Shown: positions 24,860 through 32,691, counted from the first letter of the stretch. The stretch is 64,000 bases of DNA from Candidatus Saccharimonadota bacterium (GCA_905373795.1 CAJPUO010000002.1:124001-188000), one strand, 5' to 3'. Notes: a model not told the origin generated them from the sequence alone. A program made the numbers and translations.

Positions 24860-25597
24860 ATGAATAATGGGCAAATTCCTGAAATTAATAAAGTTAAACT
24901 ATTGGTCCGTGAGTTACTAGGCAGCGATACCTCAGGTCACGCCGATGATCATGTCGAGCGAGTGGCGCTGCTGGCAGAGCGTTTTGCTAGCGAATGCAGC
25001 GAGCCAGTGGATTTGCAAGAAGTGCTGTTGACGGCTTGGCTGCATGACGTTGATGATTACAAATTGGTCGGCAAGGCGCAGGCAGAGAAATTAACGAACG
25101 CAGTAAATATTATGGCGCAGGCAGGGGTGTCCAACGACTTAAGCCGGGCGGCGCTGGAAAATATTGCGGCGATTGGTTATAGCAAACGGCTAAACGGCAA
25201 GCAACCGCAGCGGCTGGCGGGTCAAATTGTATCTGACGCTGATATGTGCGATGCTATTGGCGCGGTCGGGATTGAGCGGGCGCTGGTCTATGCTTGCCAT
25301 CACGGCGGGCGGATTTTTGATCCCAAAGTTTGGCCGAATGTTAATCTGGCGGCGCATGAATATAATGCTGACGGCAATACGCATGATACCGACGGCTTCA
25401 TTAATCACTTCTTTGAAAAGCTGCTGAAACTGAAAGGCTTGATGCTGACGGAGCCGGGACGAATAGAAGCGGAAAGTCGCCAGCAAATTATGGTTGATTT
25501 CTTACGCCATTATTTCCGCGAGAAGAATGCGTTGGAGTGGAGCGAGTTTTTAGAAAAATATTTGTTAAAAATAGTTAATGTAAATGATTTACAATAG
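24860..25597 (+). CDS. HD-domain hydrolase
   Basis: 245 aa. Metal ligands of an HD phosphohydrolase: HADDHVERV (27-35), AWLHDVDDYK (60-69, the HD pair), and a later VSDADMCDAIG (123-133). YHC-type HH in ACHHGG near 149 also fits. Such proteins cut phosphoester bonds in nucleotides; the substrate is unknown. Its last codons contain a second copy of the fur-operator core. Confidence 0.8.
   Translation: MNNGQIPEINKVKLLVRELLGSDTSGHADDHVERVALLAERFASECSEPVDLQEVLLTAWLHDVDDYKLVGKAQAEKLTNAVNIMAQAGVSNDLSRAALENIAAIGYSKRLNGKQPQRLAGQIVSDADMCDAIGAVGIERALVYACHHGGRIFDPKVWPNVNLAAHEYNADGNTHDTDGFINHFFEKLLKLKGLMLTEPGRIEAESRQQIMVDFLRHYFREKNALEWSEFLEKYLLKIVNVNDLQ
25577..25595 (+). promoter_or_regulatory. Second Fur-type box
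   Basis: AATGTAAATGATTTACAAT differs from the central 19 bases of the fur palindrome at the centre and one arm base. It contains TACAAT (25590-25595), a possible -10 box 19 bases before the GTG at 25615, mirroring the fur arrangement. Confidence 0.55.
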
Positions 25598-25614
25598 GTA
25601 GAAAGGATTTTATT

Positions 25615-26418
25615 GTGGATAAAACTTCAGAAAATGTCTACTCACTACTTCCGGAACGCAACTTTCATGGTAGAATGGAAGATCTCAAAGTTCCGTATAT
25701 CGTTGTTGGTGGTATCGGATCGCAGGCGCTTATCAATGCTGATGAAGTTGATTGGGATAATCGTATCGTCTATCTGTCTAGCGACGCATATATGTCATGT
25801 CGGCGCGATAATGGTACAGTGCGAGATCTTGACGCCTTGGTAAAAAGTACCAGTAAGGCTACTGCTAAAGCATATCAACAGAAAATCTCTGGTATCGTTG
25901 GCGATAAACTAGTAATTTCAACCTTTAAGCTTAGTCCATACGAGGAAAATGTTCACGGTAGGTTTGACTTTTCTGGTGACCGCTATGTTGATAGTGAAGG
26001 CCATCTATACTGGCGTCTGGGTGGTATCGAGACGGAAATTCCTGTAGAGAGTCTTGAGCAGTGGCTTGTCAAGAGAGGTGACGAGACGATATGTGCTGTA
26101 CCTAATCCAGTTGCTCAACTAGGAGCGTACGGGTGTCGTTCAATCACCGGCTGGCGTCCGAAAGATAGAGAAAAGGTCGGTAAATTAGTAAAAATTATTA
26201 CGCCAAACCGCAAAATTTCAGATATTCCGGCAGAATATCGCGGTCAATATCGTGCATTTAGGGAACAATATAAAAAAGTTGCTGCAGCTAGAAAAAAACT
26301 GGGCTTCTTTGGAGTAAGGGCTGACTTTTTGTCGCTTGTTGAAAATCAACCACAGTTTGTAGAATTTGCTCAAGGTCCACTAGAAGGTGTATTAAGTCGT
26401 GCTGTTCGTAGGGTTTGA
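25615..26418 (+). CDS. Nucleotidyltransferase-like protein
   Basis: 267 aa, GTG start with GAAAGGA upstream. VPYIVVGGIGSQALI (27-41) then RDNGTVRDLDALVKS (62-76) match the hG-G/S...DhD pattern of polymerase-beta-like nucleotidyltransferases; GRFDFS near 119 could supply the third acidic residue. The C-terminal 110 residues are basic and helical. Related folds include antibiotic resistance enzymes and toxin or antitoxin nucleotidyltransferases; the substrate is unknown. It sits behind the second Fur-type box. Confidence 0.55.
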   Translation: MDKTSENVYSLLPERNFHGRMEDLKVPYIVVGGIGSQALINADEVDWDNRIVYLSSDAYMSCRRDNGTVRDLDALVKSTSKATAKAYQQKISGIVGDKLVISTFKLSPYEENVHGRFDFSGDRYVDSEGHLYWRLGGIETEIPVESLEQWLVKRGDETICAVPNPVAQLGAYGCRSITGWRPKDREKVGKLVKIITPNRKISDIPAEYRGQYRAFREQYKKVAAARKKLGFFGVRADFLSLVENQPQFVEFAQGPLEGVLSRAVRRV

Positions 26419-26432
26419 TTGTCTGGATAAGC

Positions 26433-26438
26433 TATAAT
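26433..26438 (+). promoter_or_regulatory. uvrC -10 box
   Basis: TATAAT ends 7 bases before the GTG start at 26446; leaderless. Confidence 0.6.
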
Positions 26439-26445
26439 AGTATCC

Positions 26446-28041
26446 GTGAATACGCACTTGCAACAAAAACTCAAAACCCTACCGCGCACTCCCGGTGTCT
26501 ATTTTCATAAGTCGGCCAGCGGCGAGATTATTTATGTGGGCAAGGCGGCGGCGCTGAAAAACCGCGTGCGCCAGTATTTTCAGGATTCGCGCGGGCGGGA
26601 CAATAAAACCATGGCGTTGGTGGCGGAAATTGCTGATACCGATTGGATTGAGACCGAGAGCGAAGTTGATGCGTTGTTTTTGGAGAGCGAGATGGTCAAG
26701 CGCTACATGCCGCGCTACAACGTGCTGCTGCGCGATGATAAGTCGCAGATGTATGTGCGAATCGACATGAAAAGCGAGTGGCCAACCGTCAGTTTTACGC
26801 GTAATCCAGCCGATGACGGCGCGGAATATATTGGCCCGTTTTATAATGGCTTTGCTCTGAAAAAAGCTTTACGCTATTTGCGGCGGATATTTCCCTATTT
26901 GACCAGGCAGCGGCGACCAGGGCAGTCGAAATTAGATGAAGATTTGGGCTTGAGCCCGCGGCTGAGTGATGGGCCAGCCGCCTACAAAGCCACTTTGCGC
27001 AAGCTCATTAGCTACATCAAGGGTAACCGTAAAGCTATCGCCGCCGAGCTGGAGTGCGACATGAAAACGGCGGCTGGGCTGCATGATTTTGAGCGGGCGG
27101 CTGATCTTCGCAATAAGCTGCGCGCCATGCAGGAGTTGCAGCGGCGGGTTTGTTTTGGCGACAAAGAGTTTTTGGATATTTCTAAGGACAAGGCGCTGGC
27201 TGAATTGGCAAAATTATTGGGTCTAAAAGATATCCCAGCGCGCATTGAGGGCTATGACATTTCGCATATGAGCGGGCGGCACGTTGTCGCCAGTATGGTG
27301 GTATTTACCAATGGCGCGAGCGACCGGGCAGAGTACCGCAAATTCAAAGTTAGTGAGAAAAATGATGACACGGGTAATATCCATCAGACGATTTTTCGCC
27401 GGCTGAGTGAGCGTAATCTGAAAAGTTGGGGTCGTCCTGATCTGCTACTGATTGACGGCGGTAAAGGCCAGCTAGCGGCGGCCATCAAAGCGCGCGATGA
27501 GCGTGGTGTCGCCGTGCCGATTATCAGCATCGCCAAGCGCGAGGAAGAGTTGCTGATACATAAAATTGGTTCGCAGATTGATACGGCGTTCATTGAGTAT
27601 ATTCAGTCGCAGCCACGGGCAGATATCGCTATCCACGAAGACGGTGATATCTATGTAGTGAACTTACACCCAAGTCAGCGTAACGCCGGTTCTCACTCAA
27701 AAAACTTGCGAGCTAGCACTGAGCAGAATCATAAAGAACACCCCGAGGCAGAAGACAATGCTCTCGCGACAACCGACATCGTCAAATTGTTCCAGCGCAT
27801 CCGCGACGAGTCGCACCGCTTTGCAGTGAGCTACCACACGGTGCTGAAGCGTCAGCAGCAAACGAAAAATCAGTTGGAGGAAATTCCTGGTGTGGGGCCA
27901 AAAACACGGCGAAAATTGATAAGAAAATTTGGTAGCGTAACAGGCGTGTCCAGAGCTAGCATCCAAGAATTATCTATGGCTATCGGCGAACAAAAAGCCA
28001 AAACAGTTGCCGCTTTTTTGAGGGATGTTCTTAAAACATAA
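26446..28041 (+). CDS. uvrC: Excinuclease ABC subunit C
   Basis: 531 aa, GTG start. GIY-YIG nuclease (PGVYFHKSASGEIIYVGKA, 16-34), UVR motif (DFERAADLRNKLRAM, about 210-224), RNase H-like 5' nuclease (GYDISHMSGRHVVASMVVF, DLLLIDGGKGQL) and C-terminal HhH (EEIPGVGPKTRRKLI). Makes both incisions in nucleotide excision repair. Between the nuclease core (ISIAKREEELL) and the LFQRIRDESHRF block, about 50 extra hydrophilic residues (near 390-445) are inserted. Confidence 0.95.
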   Translation: MNTHLQQKLKTLPRTPGVYFHKSASGEIIYVGKAAALKNRVRQYFQDSRGRDNKTMALVAEIADTDWIETESEVDALFLESEMVKRYMPRYNVLLRDDKSQMYVRIDMKSEWPTVSFTRNPADDGAEYIGPFYNGFALKKALRYLRRIFPYLTRQRRPGQSKLDEDLGLSPRLSDGPAAYKATLRKLISYIKGNRKAIAAELECDMKTAAGLHDFERAADLRNKLRAMQELQRRVCFGDKEFLDISKDKALAELAKLLGLKDIPARIEGYDISHMSGRHVVASMVVFTNGASDRAEYRKFKVSEKNDDTGNIHQTIFRRLSERNLKSWGRPDLLLIDGGKGQLAAAIKARDERGVAVPIISIAKREEELLIHKIGSQIDTAFIEYIQSQPRADIAIHEDGDIYVVNLHPSQRNAGSHSKNLRASTEQNHKEHPEAEDNALATTDIVKLFQRIRDESHRFAVSYHTVLKRQQQTKNQLEEIPGVGPKTRRKLIRKFGSVTGVSRASIQELSMAIGEQKAKTVAAFLRDVLKT

Positions 28042-28050
28042 GCGATGTGA

Positions 28051-28056
28051 TATAGT
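28051..28056 (+). promoter_or_regulatory. Pilin gene -10 box
   Basis: TATAGT ends 6 bases before the ATG at 28063; leaderless. Confidence 0.5.
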
Positions 28057-28062
28057 GAAGAC

Positions 28063-28410
28063 ATGAAAAAGAATGGATTTACCATTGTTGAGTTAATGAT
28101 AGTCATTGTAGTGATTGCTATTTTGGCGGGTATTGCTATATTTGGCTATGCATCTTGGCGGTCAAGTACTATTGAAACGGCGCTATCATCAGATTTAAGT
28201 TCAGCGGCCAGCGCCATGAAACAGGAATTAAATTTCAATAATACCTATCCAACAACTATACCAAAATCTTATAGGGGTAGTACTGGTATATCTGTGAAAT
28301 GGGCAAGTTCTTCGAAGTTCTGCATAGAAGCCGAGAAGAGTAATATTAAAATGCGCTGGCTCAGTACAGAAGGCAAGGCCGAAAGAGCCTCTTGTCCAAC
28401 AACTCCATAG
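28063..28410 (+). CDS. Type IV pilin-like protein
   Basis: 115 aa. Prepilin leader MKKNG then FTIVELMIVIVVIAILAGIA: cleavage after Gly5, N-methylated Phe and Glu at +5, the polymerisation helix. A short globular part with a Cys pair (FCIEAE, ASCPTTP) that may form the D-loop disulfide. No assembly ATPase or prepilin peptidase in the window. Saccharibacteria use type IV pili for twitching and host contact; pilin or pseudopilin are both possible. Confidence 0.85.
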   Translation: MKKNGFTIVELMIVIVVIAILAGIAIFGYASWRSSTIETALSSDLSSAASAMKQELNFNNTYPTTIPKSYRGSTGISVKWASSSKFCIEAEKSNIKMRWLSTEGKAERASCPTTP

Positions 28411-28435
28411 AGTAGTGGAAGTTTTCATTTTGTAG

Positions 28436-28441
28436 TATAAT
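28436..28441 (+). promoter_or_regulatory. -10 box upstream of 28452
   Basis: TATAAT, 10 bases before the ATG; slightly longer gap than the leaderless norm. Confidence 0.45.
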
Positions 28442-28451
28442 AGACGGTGAT

Positions 28452-28823
28452 ATGAAGAGGCAATCAGCAACTTTTTTACTGCGTTGGATCTTAAATTCAG
28501 TGGGTATTTGGGTGGCAATTCGACTGTTCGGTAGTGAGATCTCGGGATTGACATCAGTCTGGACTTTTGTGCTGGCAGGGTTGATTTTTTCGTTGGTAAA
28601 TACTGTTTTAAAACCAGTTATTACTATTCTTGCCTTGCCAGCGATTTTGTTAACGCTAGGCTTATTTACTTTGGTTGTTAACGGTCTGATGGTCTATATT
28701 TCGTTAGCGATTGCGCCGGGGCTTTCCATGACGTTTGCTAACTCAATTCTTGCTGGAATTATACTTAGTCTGGTAAACTATATAATAAGTAGCGCGCTGG
28801 TTTTACAGCGGGAAGAGGAGTAA
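28452..28823 (+). CDS. Four-TM protein of the 'phage holin' (YvlD-like) family
   Basis: 123 aa with four TM helices and the motif FSLVNTVLKPVITILALP (46-63) plus LTLGLFTLVVNGLMVYI, typical of the YvlD/phage_holin_4_2 family of bacterial membrane proteins. Despite the name these are chromosomal and no phage genes surround it. First of a three-gene run with secG and the binding protein. Confidence 0.8.
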   Translation: MKRQSATFLLRWILNSVGIWVAIRLFGSEISGLTSVWTFVLAGLIFSLVNTVLKPVITILALPAILLTLGLFTLVVNGLMVYISLAIAPGLSMTFANSILAGIILSLVNYIISSALVLQREEE

Positions 28824-28833
28824 TTATATTATT

Positions 28834-29070
28834 ATGGCAATAGATACAATTTTACCTTATATTACGCTGGGTTCGGCGGCTTTGATGATCGCATCAATTT
28901 TATTGCAGCAGCGCGGGGCTAGTTTGGGCGCTGGTTTCGGCGCATCTGGAGAATTATTTACAACGCGGCGCGGTTTTGATAAGAACTTATTTGATGTAAC
29001 GATTATCTTTGCAGTTATTTTTGTGTTGTCTATTCTAGCAAGTATGATTTTGCCGGGACTACAAAAATAG
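28834..29070 (+). CDS. secG: Protein-export membrane protein SecG
   Basis: 78 aa. Two TM helices (8-25 and 53-74) joined by the SecG loop LLQQRGASLGAGFGASGELF (23-42). Accessory subunit of the SecYEG channel; secY is at 59237. Length is typical. It follows the four-TM protein by 10 bases and precedes the binding protein by 10. Confidence 0.92.
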   Translation: MAIDTILPYITLGSAALMIASILLQQRGASLGAGFGASGELFTTRRGFDKNLFDVTIIFAVIFVLSILASMILPGLQK

Positions 29071-29080
29071 GAGAATAGTT

Positions 29081-30871
29081 TTGAGTTCGGGGGGGTCTTC
29101 TTGGAATCGGTTTACTCGGCTGAAGTTTTCCAGCAAAGTTGTTAATAAACGCTTACAAAAATTAGAGCGGGGCAGTTTGCGGCATGCTCGTAAGTTTGTG
29201 ACTTCGCGGTTAGATAGGCTATCTAGCGTGCGGCGCAACGTGTCTGGTTGGATTATCTTAGTAATGTTGATGATTGGCGTCAGTGCAGCGCAATGGGCTG
29301 CGTCCAAAGATGCTTACATGATCACGACGTATACTTCCGGCGGCTCGTATTCTGATGGAGTTCTCGGACCGTTAGAGACCTTAAATCCGATATTTGCCAA
29401 GACTAGCGCTGAGCGCTCTGCTGCGAAGCTTCTGTTTGCTGGTTTGTATAAATACGACACGACTGGAAATATAAAAAGCGACTTAGCCGAAAGTATGACA
29501 GTCAATCAGAAGGAGACCGAATATATAGTTAAGTTAAGAAAAGATTTGAGATGGTCTGACGGTAAAAATATAACAGCTGCGGATGTAGTATTTACTTTGA
29601 AGTTGTTGGCGAGCTCAGAGACCAGAGCGGAAATTTCTGGTTGGCAGTCAATAAAGTTTGAGAAGATTGACGAACTTACTGTTAAATTTATTTTGCCTTC
29701 ATCGTATGCTCCATTTGCGCACGCCTTAACTTTTCCAGTATTGCCTGAGCATGTTCTGAGAGGTGTAAGACCTTCGGAGTTACGCGAACATCCGTTTGGC
29801 AAATCGCCAGTGACGAGCGGACCATTTGCTTTTAGGATGCTACAGAACGTTACATCGGATGGCAGTAAGAAAATTTTATATACTGTTGCGAACGATAATT
29901 ATTATGGCGGTACACCAAAATTAGAAAGATTCCAGCTGTATGTTTATCCATCACAAAACGACATTGTAAAAAGTTTGCGAACGCGCGAAATAACTGGAAC
30001 GCCGGAGCTTGTGTATAATAATCAATCGGATGAGATAAAAAATACATACTCTTCAGAGCCGCATACTATAAATAATGGCGTGTACGCGCTGTTTAATTCG
30101 ACGAGCCAGTACTTGCAGTCAAAACCAGTACGTCAGGCGCTAGCTTTGAGTGTTAATGTGTCAGAACTACGAAAGCTGTTGTCGTCTGAAACTGAAGAGA
30201 TGAACGGTCCAGTGCTCAATAATTTTCTGGATGAAAAGGTAAAACCTAAAGGCTATAGCGTTAAAAAAGCCAAGGGGATATTGGACGCTGTGGGATGGAA
30301 GGTCGTAGGTGGTGTTAGACAAAAAGATAATCAGAAATTAACGTTGAATATTGTTGCGCCAAAAAATGAAAATTATGAAAAACTTGCGAAAAAGTTGGCG
30401 GAGATATGGCAGAAGGAGTTAAATATCGCTACAGATATAAAAATTGTTGACGTTAATGATGTCTCGCAAAGTATTCTTCAGAATGTGCTGCTGCCCCGTA
30501 ATTTTGATGTGCTAATTTATGAGTTAGCTATGGGGGGCGATCCGGACGTGTATGCTTATTGGCACTCGTCTCAGGCTACTAGCGGCGGACTGAATTTCTC
30601 AAACTATAATAATGCAGTAGCAGACGATGCTCTGGCAAGCGGGCGCTCAAAGCTATCCAAGAGACAGCGCATGGATAGGTATGGTAAATTTACTTCAATT
30701 TGGCAACAAGACATCCCGGCGATTGCGTTATATCAGACGAAAATTAATTATATTCATTTGAATTCGGTTAAGGCTTTGGCGGAGGATGCCAGTTTGGTTA
30801 GCGCGGTAGATAGATATACGGATGTCACATATTGGTCGGTAAATAAAACTCAGGTTTACAAAACGCCGTAA
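29081..30871 (+). CDS. Oligopeptide ABC transporter substrate-binding protein
   Basis: 596 aa, TTG start with AGGAG 8 bases upstream. Basic N-terminus, one TM anchor (about 55-72), then a family 5 solute-binding domain (LETLNPIFAKTSAERSAAKL, LRKDLRWSDGKNITAADVVF, ending ALYQTKINYIH). No lipobox, so held by the TM helix. Captures peptides or similar solutes for import, important in a host-dependent cell; permeases are not in the window. A run of seven G at 29089-29095 lies at the fourth codon. Confidence 0.9.
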   Translation: MSSGGSSWNRFTRLKFSSKVVNKRLQKLERGSLRHARKFVTSRLDRLSSVRRNVSGWIILVMLMIGVSAAQWAASKDAYMITTYTSGGSYSDGVLGPLETLNPIFAKTSAERSAAKLLFAGLYKYDTTGNIKSDLAESMTVNQKETEYIVKLRKDLRWSDGKNITAADVVFTLKLLASSETRAEISGWQSIKFEKIDELTVKFILPSSYAPFAHALTFPVLPEHVLRGVRPSELREHPFGKSPVTSGPFAFRMLQNVTSDGSKKILYTVANDNYYGGTPKLERFQLYVYPSQNDIVKSLRTREITGTPELVYNNQSDEIKNTYSSEPHTINNGVYALFNSTSQYLQSKPVRQALALSVNVSELRKLLSSETEEMNGPVLNNFLDEKVKPKGYSVKKAKGILDAVGWKVVGGVRQKDNQKLTLNIVAPKNENYEKLAKKLAEIWQKELNIATDIKIVDVNDVSQSILQNVLLPRNFDVLIYELAMGGDPDVYAYWHSSQATSGGLNFSNYNNAVADDALASGRSKLSKRQRMDRYGKFTSIWQQDIPAIALYQTKINYIHLNSVKALAEDASLVSAVDRYTDVTYWSVNKTQVYKTP

Positions 30872-30878
30872 ATTAAAG

Positions 30879-30884
30879 TATAAT
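30879..30884 (+). promoter_or_regulatory. -10 box of the tRNA-Leu(GAG) transcript
   Basis: TATAAT; start expected near 30891, at the first base of a hairpin arm in the pre-tRNA leader. Confidence 0.55.
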
Positions 30885-30891
30885 GACTAGC

Positions 30892-30949
30892 AAGCACAGA
30901 CGTATCGTTTTCTGAGATCAAAAAACAGTACTTTGTAAGTTTTGTGCTT
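30892..30949 (+). ncRNA. Hairpin-closed leader of pre-tRNA-Leu(GAG)
   Basis: AAGCACA (30892-30898) pairs with TGTGCTT (30943-30949), enclosing 44 bases, between the -10 box and the tRNA. The same closing helix (AAGCACAGAC...TTTGTGCT) is seen in the candidate RNA at 48487-48555. Confidence 0.35.
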
Positions 30950-30954
30950 ATCGT

Positions 30955-31041
30955 GCGGGCGTGGCGGAATTGGTAGACGCGCTAGCTTGAGGGGCTAGTG
31001 AACGCAAGTTCGTGGAAGTTCAAGTCTTCTCGCTCGCACCA
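30955..31041 (+). tRNA. tRNA-Leu(GAG)
   Basis: 87 bases with CCA encoded. Acceptor GCGGGCG/CGCTCGC, anticodon stem CTAGC/GCTAG with loop TTGAGGG (anticodon GAG), long variable arm as in class II tRNA, T-loop TTCAAGT. Confidence 0.92.
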
Positions 31042-31157
31042 ACGAAATTATTGTGATTTTTACTATGCTGGATTTGCTAGAAATTGATAAACGTCAACTT
31101 AGCCAGATTTCTGGAACGCGGCGAGTGTTATGAGATGTTCAAAGAACAACTATAGTT
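31042..31157 (+). other. Gap between tRNA genes
   Basis: Contains only a 22-codon ORF from ATG 31074 (MLDLLEIDKRQLSQISGTRR), possibly a gene remnant. No hairpin terminator is obvious after tRNA-Leu. Confidence 0.25.
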
Positions 31158-31166
31158 TGGTATAAT
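31158..31166 (+). promoter_or_regulatory. tRNA-Cys promoter
   Basis: Extended -10 TGG-TATAAT, 9 bases before the tRNA 5' end; the primary transcript would have almost no leader. Confidence 0.65.
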
Positions 31167-31175
31167 GAATGAAGT

Positions 31176-31249
31176 GGCGCGTTGGCGGAGCGGTTACGCA
31201 GAGGTCTGCAAAACCTTTTAGACGAGTTCGACTCTCGTACGTGCCTCCA
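31176..31249 (+). tRNA. tRNA-Cys(GCA)
   Basis: 74 bases with CCA. Acceptor GGCGCGT/ACGTGCC, anticodon loop CTGCAAA (GCA), T-loop TTCGACT, discriminator U73 as required for Cys. Confidence 0.92.
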
Positions 31250-31260
31250 AGTGATATGAT

Positions 31261-31291
31261 AACGTCTGGACGTCGGGCGTTTTTATTTTTT
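31261..31291. terminator. Terminator after tRNA-Cys
   Basis: ACGTC (31262-31266) pairs with GGCGT (31276-31280), followed by a long T run; short stem, moderate support. Confidence 0.5.
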
Positions 31292-31870
31292 GAGCAGTTC
31301 TTTCAATTCTGGAAAAGTCGGTTGGAAAAAGTGGTTGCGGTCTTCAAAAATATGCACCTTGGCGGTTGGTAGATCACGCTGAAATTTGGCGAGTTCAGTA
31401 AAGGGCACTACTGGATCGTCTTGACTGTGAAATAAATGAATTTCCTTTGCTGATTTTTCTAAACCAGCAGCACTTGTCACTCGAAAACTGCCTAAATCTT
31501 CAACTGATTCGTCGTCATAGCATGGTGACACTAATACCAATCGTCGAACTGGCGAGCTAAGCGGTGATTCGTGTAAATATTTAGCCAAAAACATTGCACC
31601 CAGGCTGTAGCCAACCAACTGAACGTCGCTGCCGAGTAGCGGCAATAGTTTTTCGAAATATATTTTCCATTCTTCATACTGCGCATTCTGTTTGTTTGGG
31701 AAATTTGGCAGTAATACATCGTAGCCAGTTGTGTTTTGCACCAGCCATTCGCGCCATTTTTGTGCCCAAAGCAATCGCTCGTAATGGAGAGGGCTATTTT
31801 TTAGACTATCCAAGTAATTTTCATAACTGTTAAAACTTGACCCGCCGTGAACTATTACAATTTGCTTCAT
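31283..31870 (-). CDS. Alpha/beta hydrolase, RBBP9/YdeN type
   Basis: 195 aa from MKQIVIVHGGSSF. Nucleophile elbow GYSLGAM near residue 87 (Ser), Asp in SQDDPVVP near 155, His in DRNHFF near 181. Serine hydrolase of unknown substrate, cytosolic. A longer in-frame start at 31888 precedes the -10 box, so the ATG at 31870 is preferred. Confidence 0.82.
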   Translation of the reverse strand: MKQIVIVHGGSSFNSYENYLDSLKNSPLHYERLLWAQKWREWLVQNTTGYDVLLPNFPNKQNAQYEEWKIYFEKLLPLLGSDVQLVGYSLGAMFLAKYLHESPLSSPVRRLVLVSPCYDDESVEDLGSFRVTSAAGLEKSAKEIHLFHSQDDPVVPFTELAKFQRDLPTAKVHIFEDRNHFFQPTFPELKELLKK

Positions 31871-31876
31871 AAATAT

Positions 31877-31884
31877 AGTATAAT
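31877..31884. promoter_or_regulatory. Overlapping divergent -10 boxes
   Basis: Plus strand TATAAT (31879-31884) serves tRNA-Leu(UAA); minus strand TATACT (31882-31877) lies 6 bases before the hydrolase ATG. Four bases are shared, so the two promoters should exclude each other. Confidence 0.6.
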
Positions 31885-31930
31885 ACAAGCAGCGCTGGTT
31901 GGTGAAATTCTGGCGTGTAAATAAAAATCA

Positions 31931-32016
31931 GCGCGAGTGGCGGAACTGGTAGACGCGAGGGACTTAAAATCCCTTGACCAAAAGTCGTGCGGGTTCGATT
32001 CCCGCCTTGCGCACCA
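31931..32016 (+). tRNA. tRNA-Leu(TAA)
   Basis: 86 bases with CCA. Acceptor GCGCGAG/CTTGCGC, anticodon stem AGGGA/TCCCT with loop CTTAAAA (anticodon TAA), long variable arm, T-loop TTCGATT. Confidence 0.92.
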
Positions 32017-32029
32017 AAAATGTACGTAG

Positions 32030-32035
32030 TATAAT
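32030..32035 (+). promoter_or_regulatory. lemA -10 box
   Basis: TATAAT; start near 32042 leaves a short leader with AAGGAG (32051-32056) 8 bases before the ATG. Confidence 0.5.
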
Positions 32036-32064
32036 GAATATGTAAACCATAAGGAGATTTGTCA

Positions 32065-32634
32065 ATGGGGCTAGCAATAACATTAATAGTAGTAATCGGT
32101 GTCATCATCTTGCTGGTGATAGGATTCTTTATCGGCACATATAATAGTTTGGTGACGCTGCGCAACCGTGTAGAGGAAGCATGGAGCGATATCACTGTGC
32201 AGCTCAAACGCCGGACTGATTTGATTCCAAACTTAGTCAACTCGGTTAAGGGATATGCTACGCATGAGAAAGAAGTATTTGAAAAAGTGACTGAGGCGCG
32301 TTCAGCTATTATGGATGCCAAGGGTGTGGCTGATACTGCTCAGGCGGAGAATATGCTGGAAGGTGCGCTAAAAAGCTTATTCGCTGTAGCTGAGGCATAT
32401 CCAGAATTGAAGGCTAATGAGAACTTCTTACAATTACAGCAAGAGCTGGTTGATACTGAGGATAAGATTCAGGCGTCGCGCCGGTTCTATAATGGCGGCG
32501 TCCGCGATTTAAATACGAAGATTCAAACATTCCCGGCAAATATTGTCGCTGGCATGTTTAGTTTCCAGGCTAAGGAATTCTTTGAAGTTGCCGATCGAGC
32601 AAGCGTTGAAAATCCAGTTGAGGTAAAATTCTAA
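32065..32634 (+). CDS. lemA: LemA family protein
   Basis: 189 aa. N-terminal TM helix (5-28), then the LemA helical domain with YNSLVTLRNRVEEAWSDITVQLKRR, RTDLIPNLVNSVKGYATHE and RRFYNGGVRDLNTKIQTFP. Function uncertain; often next to htpX, as here. Start ATG 32065 is set by AAGGAG; the in-frame TTG at 32059 is too close to it. Confidence 0.92.
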   Translation: MGLAITLIVVIGVIILLVIGFFIGTYNSLVTLRNRVEEAWSDITVQLKRRTDLIPNLVNSVKGYATHEKEVFEKVTEARSAIMDAKGVADTAQAENMLEGALKSLFAVAEAYPELKANENFLQLQQELVDTEDKIQASRRFYNGGVRDLNTKIQTFPANIVAGMFSFQAKEFFEVADRASVENPVEVKF

Positions 32635-32658
32635 AGTAGGATAATCTTTACACCAACT

Positions 32659-32691
32659 AAGCCGCTCGCCTATTTTCGGCGGGCGGTTTTT
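32659..32691 (+). terminator. lemA terminator
   Basis: CCGCTCGCC (32662-32670) pairs with GGCGGGCGG (32678-32686) plus A-T pairs at the base and a T run. The htpX -10 box begins at the end of the T run. Confidence 0.85.
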
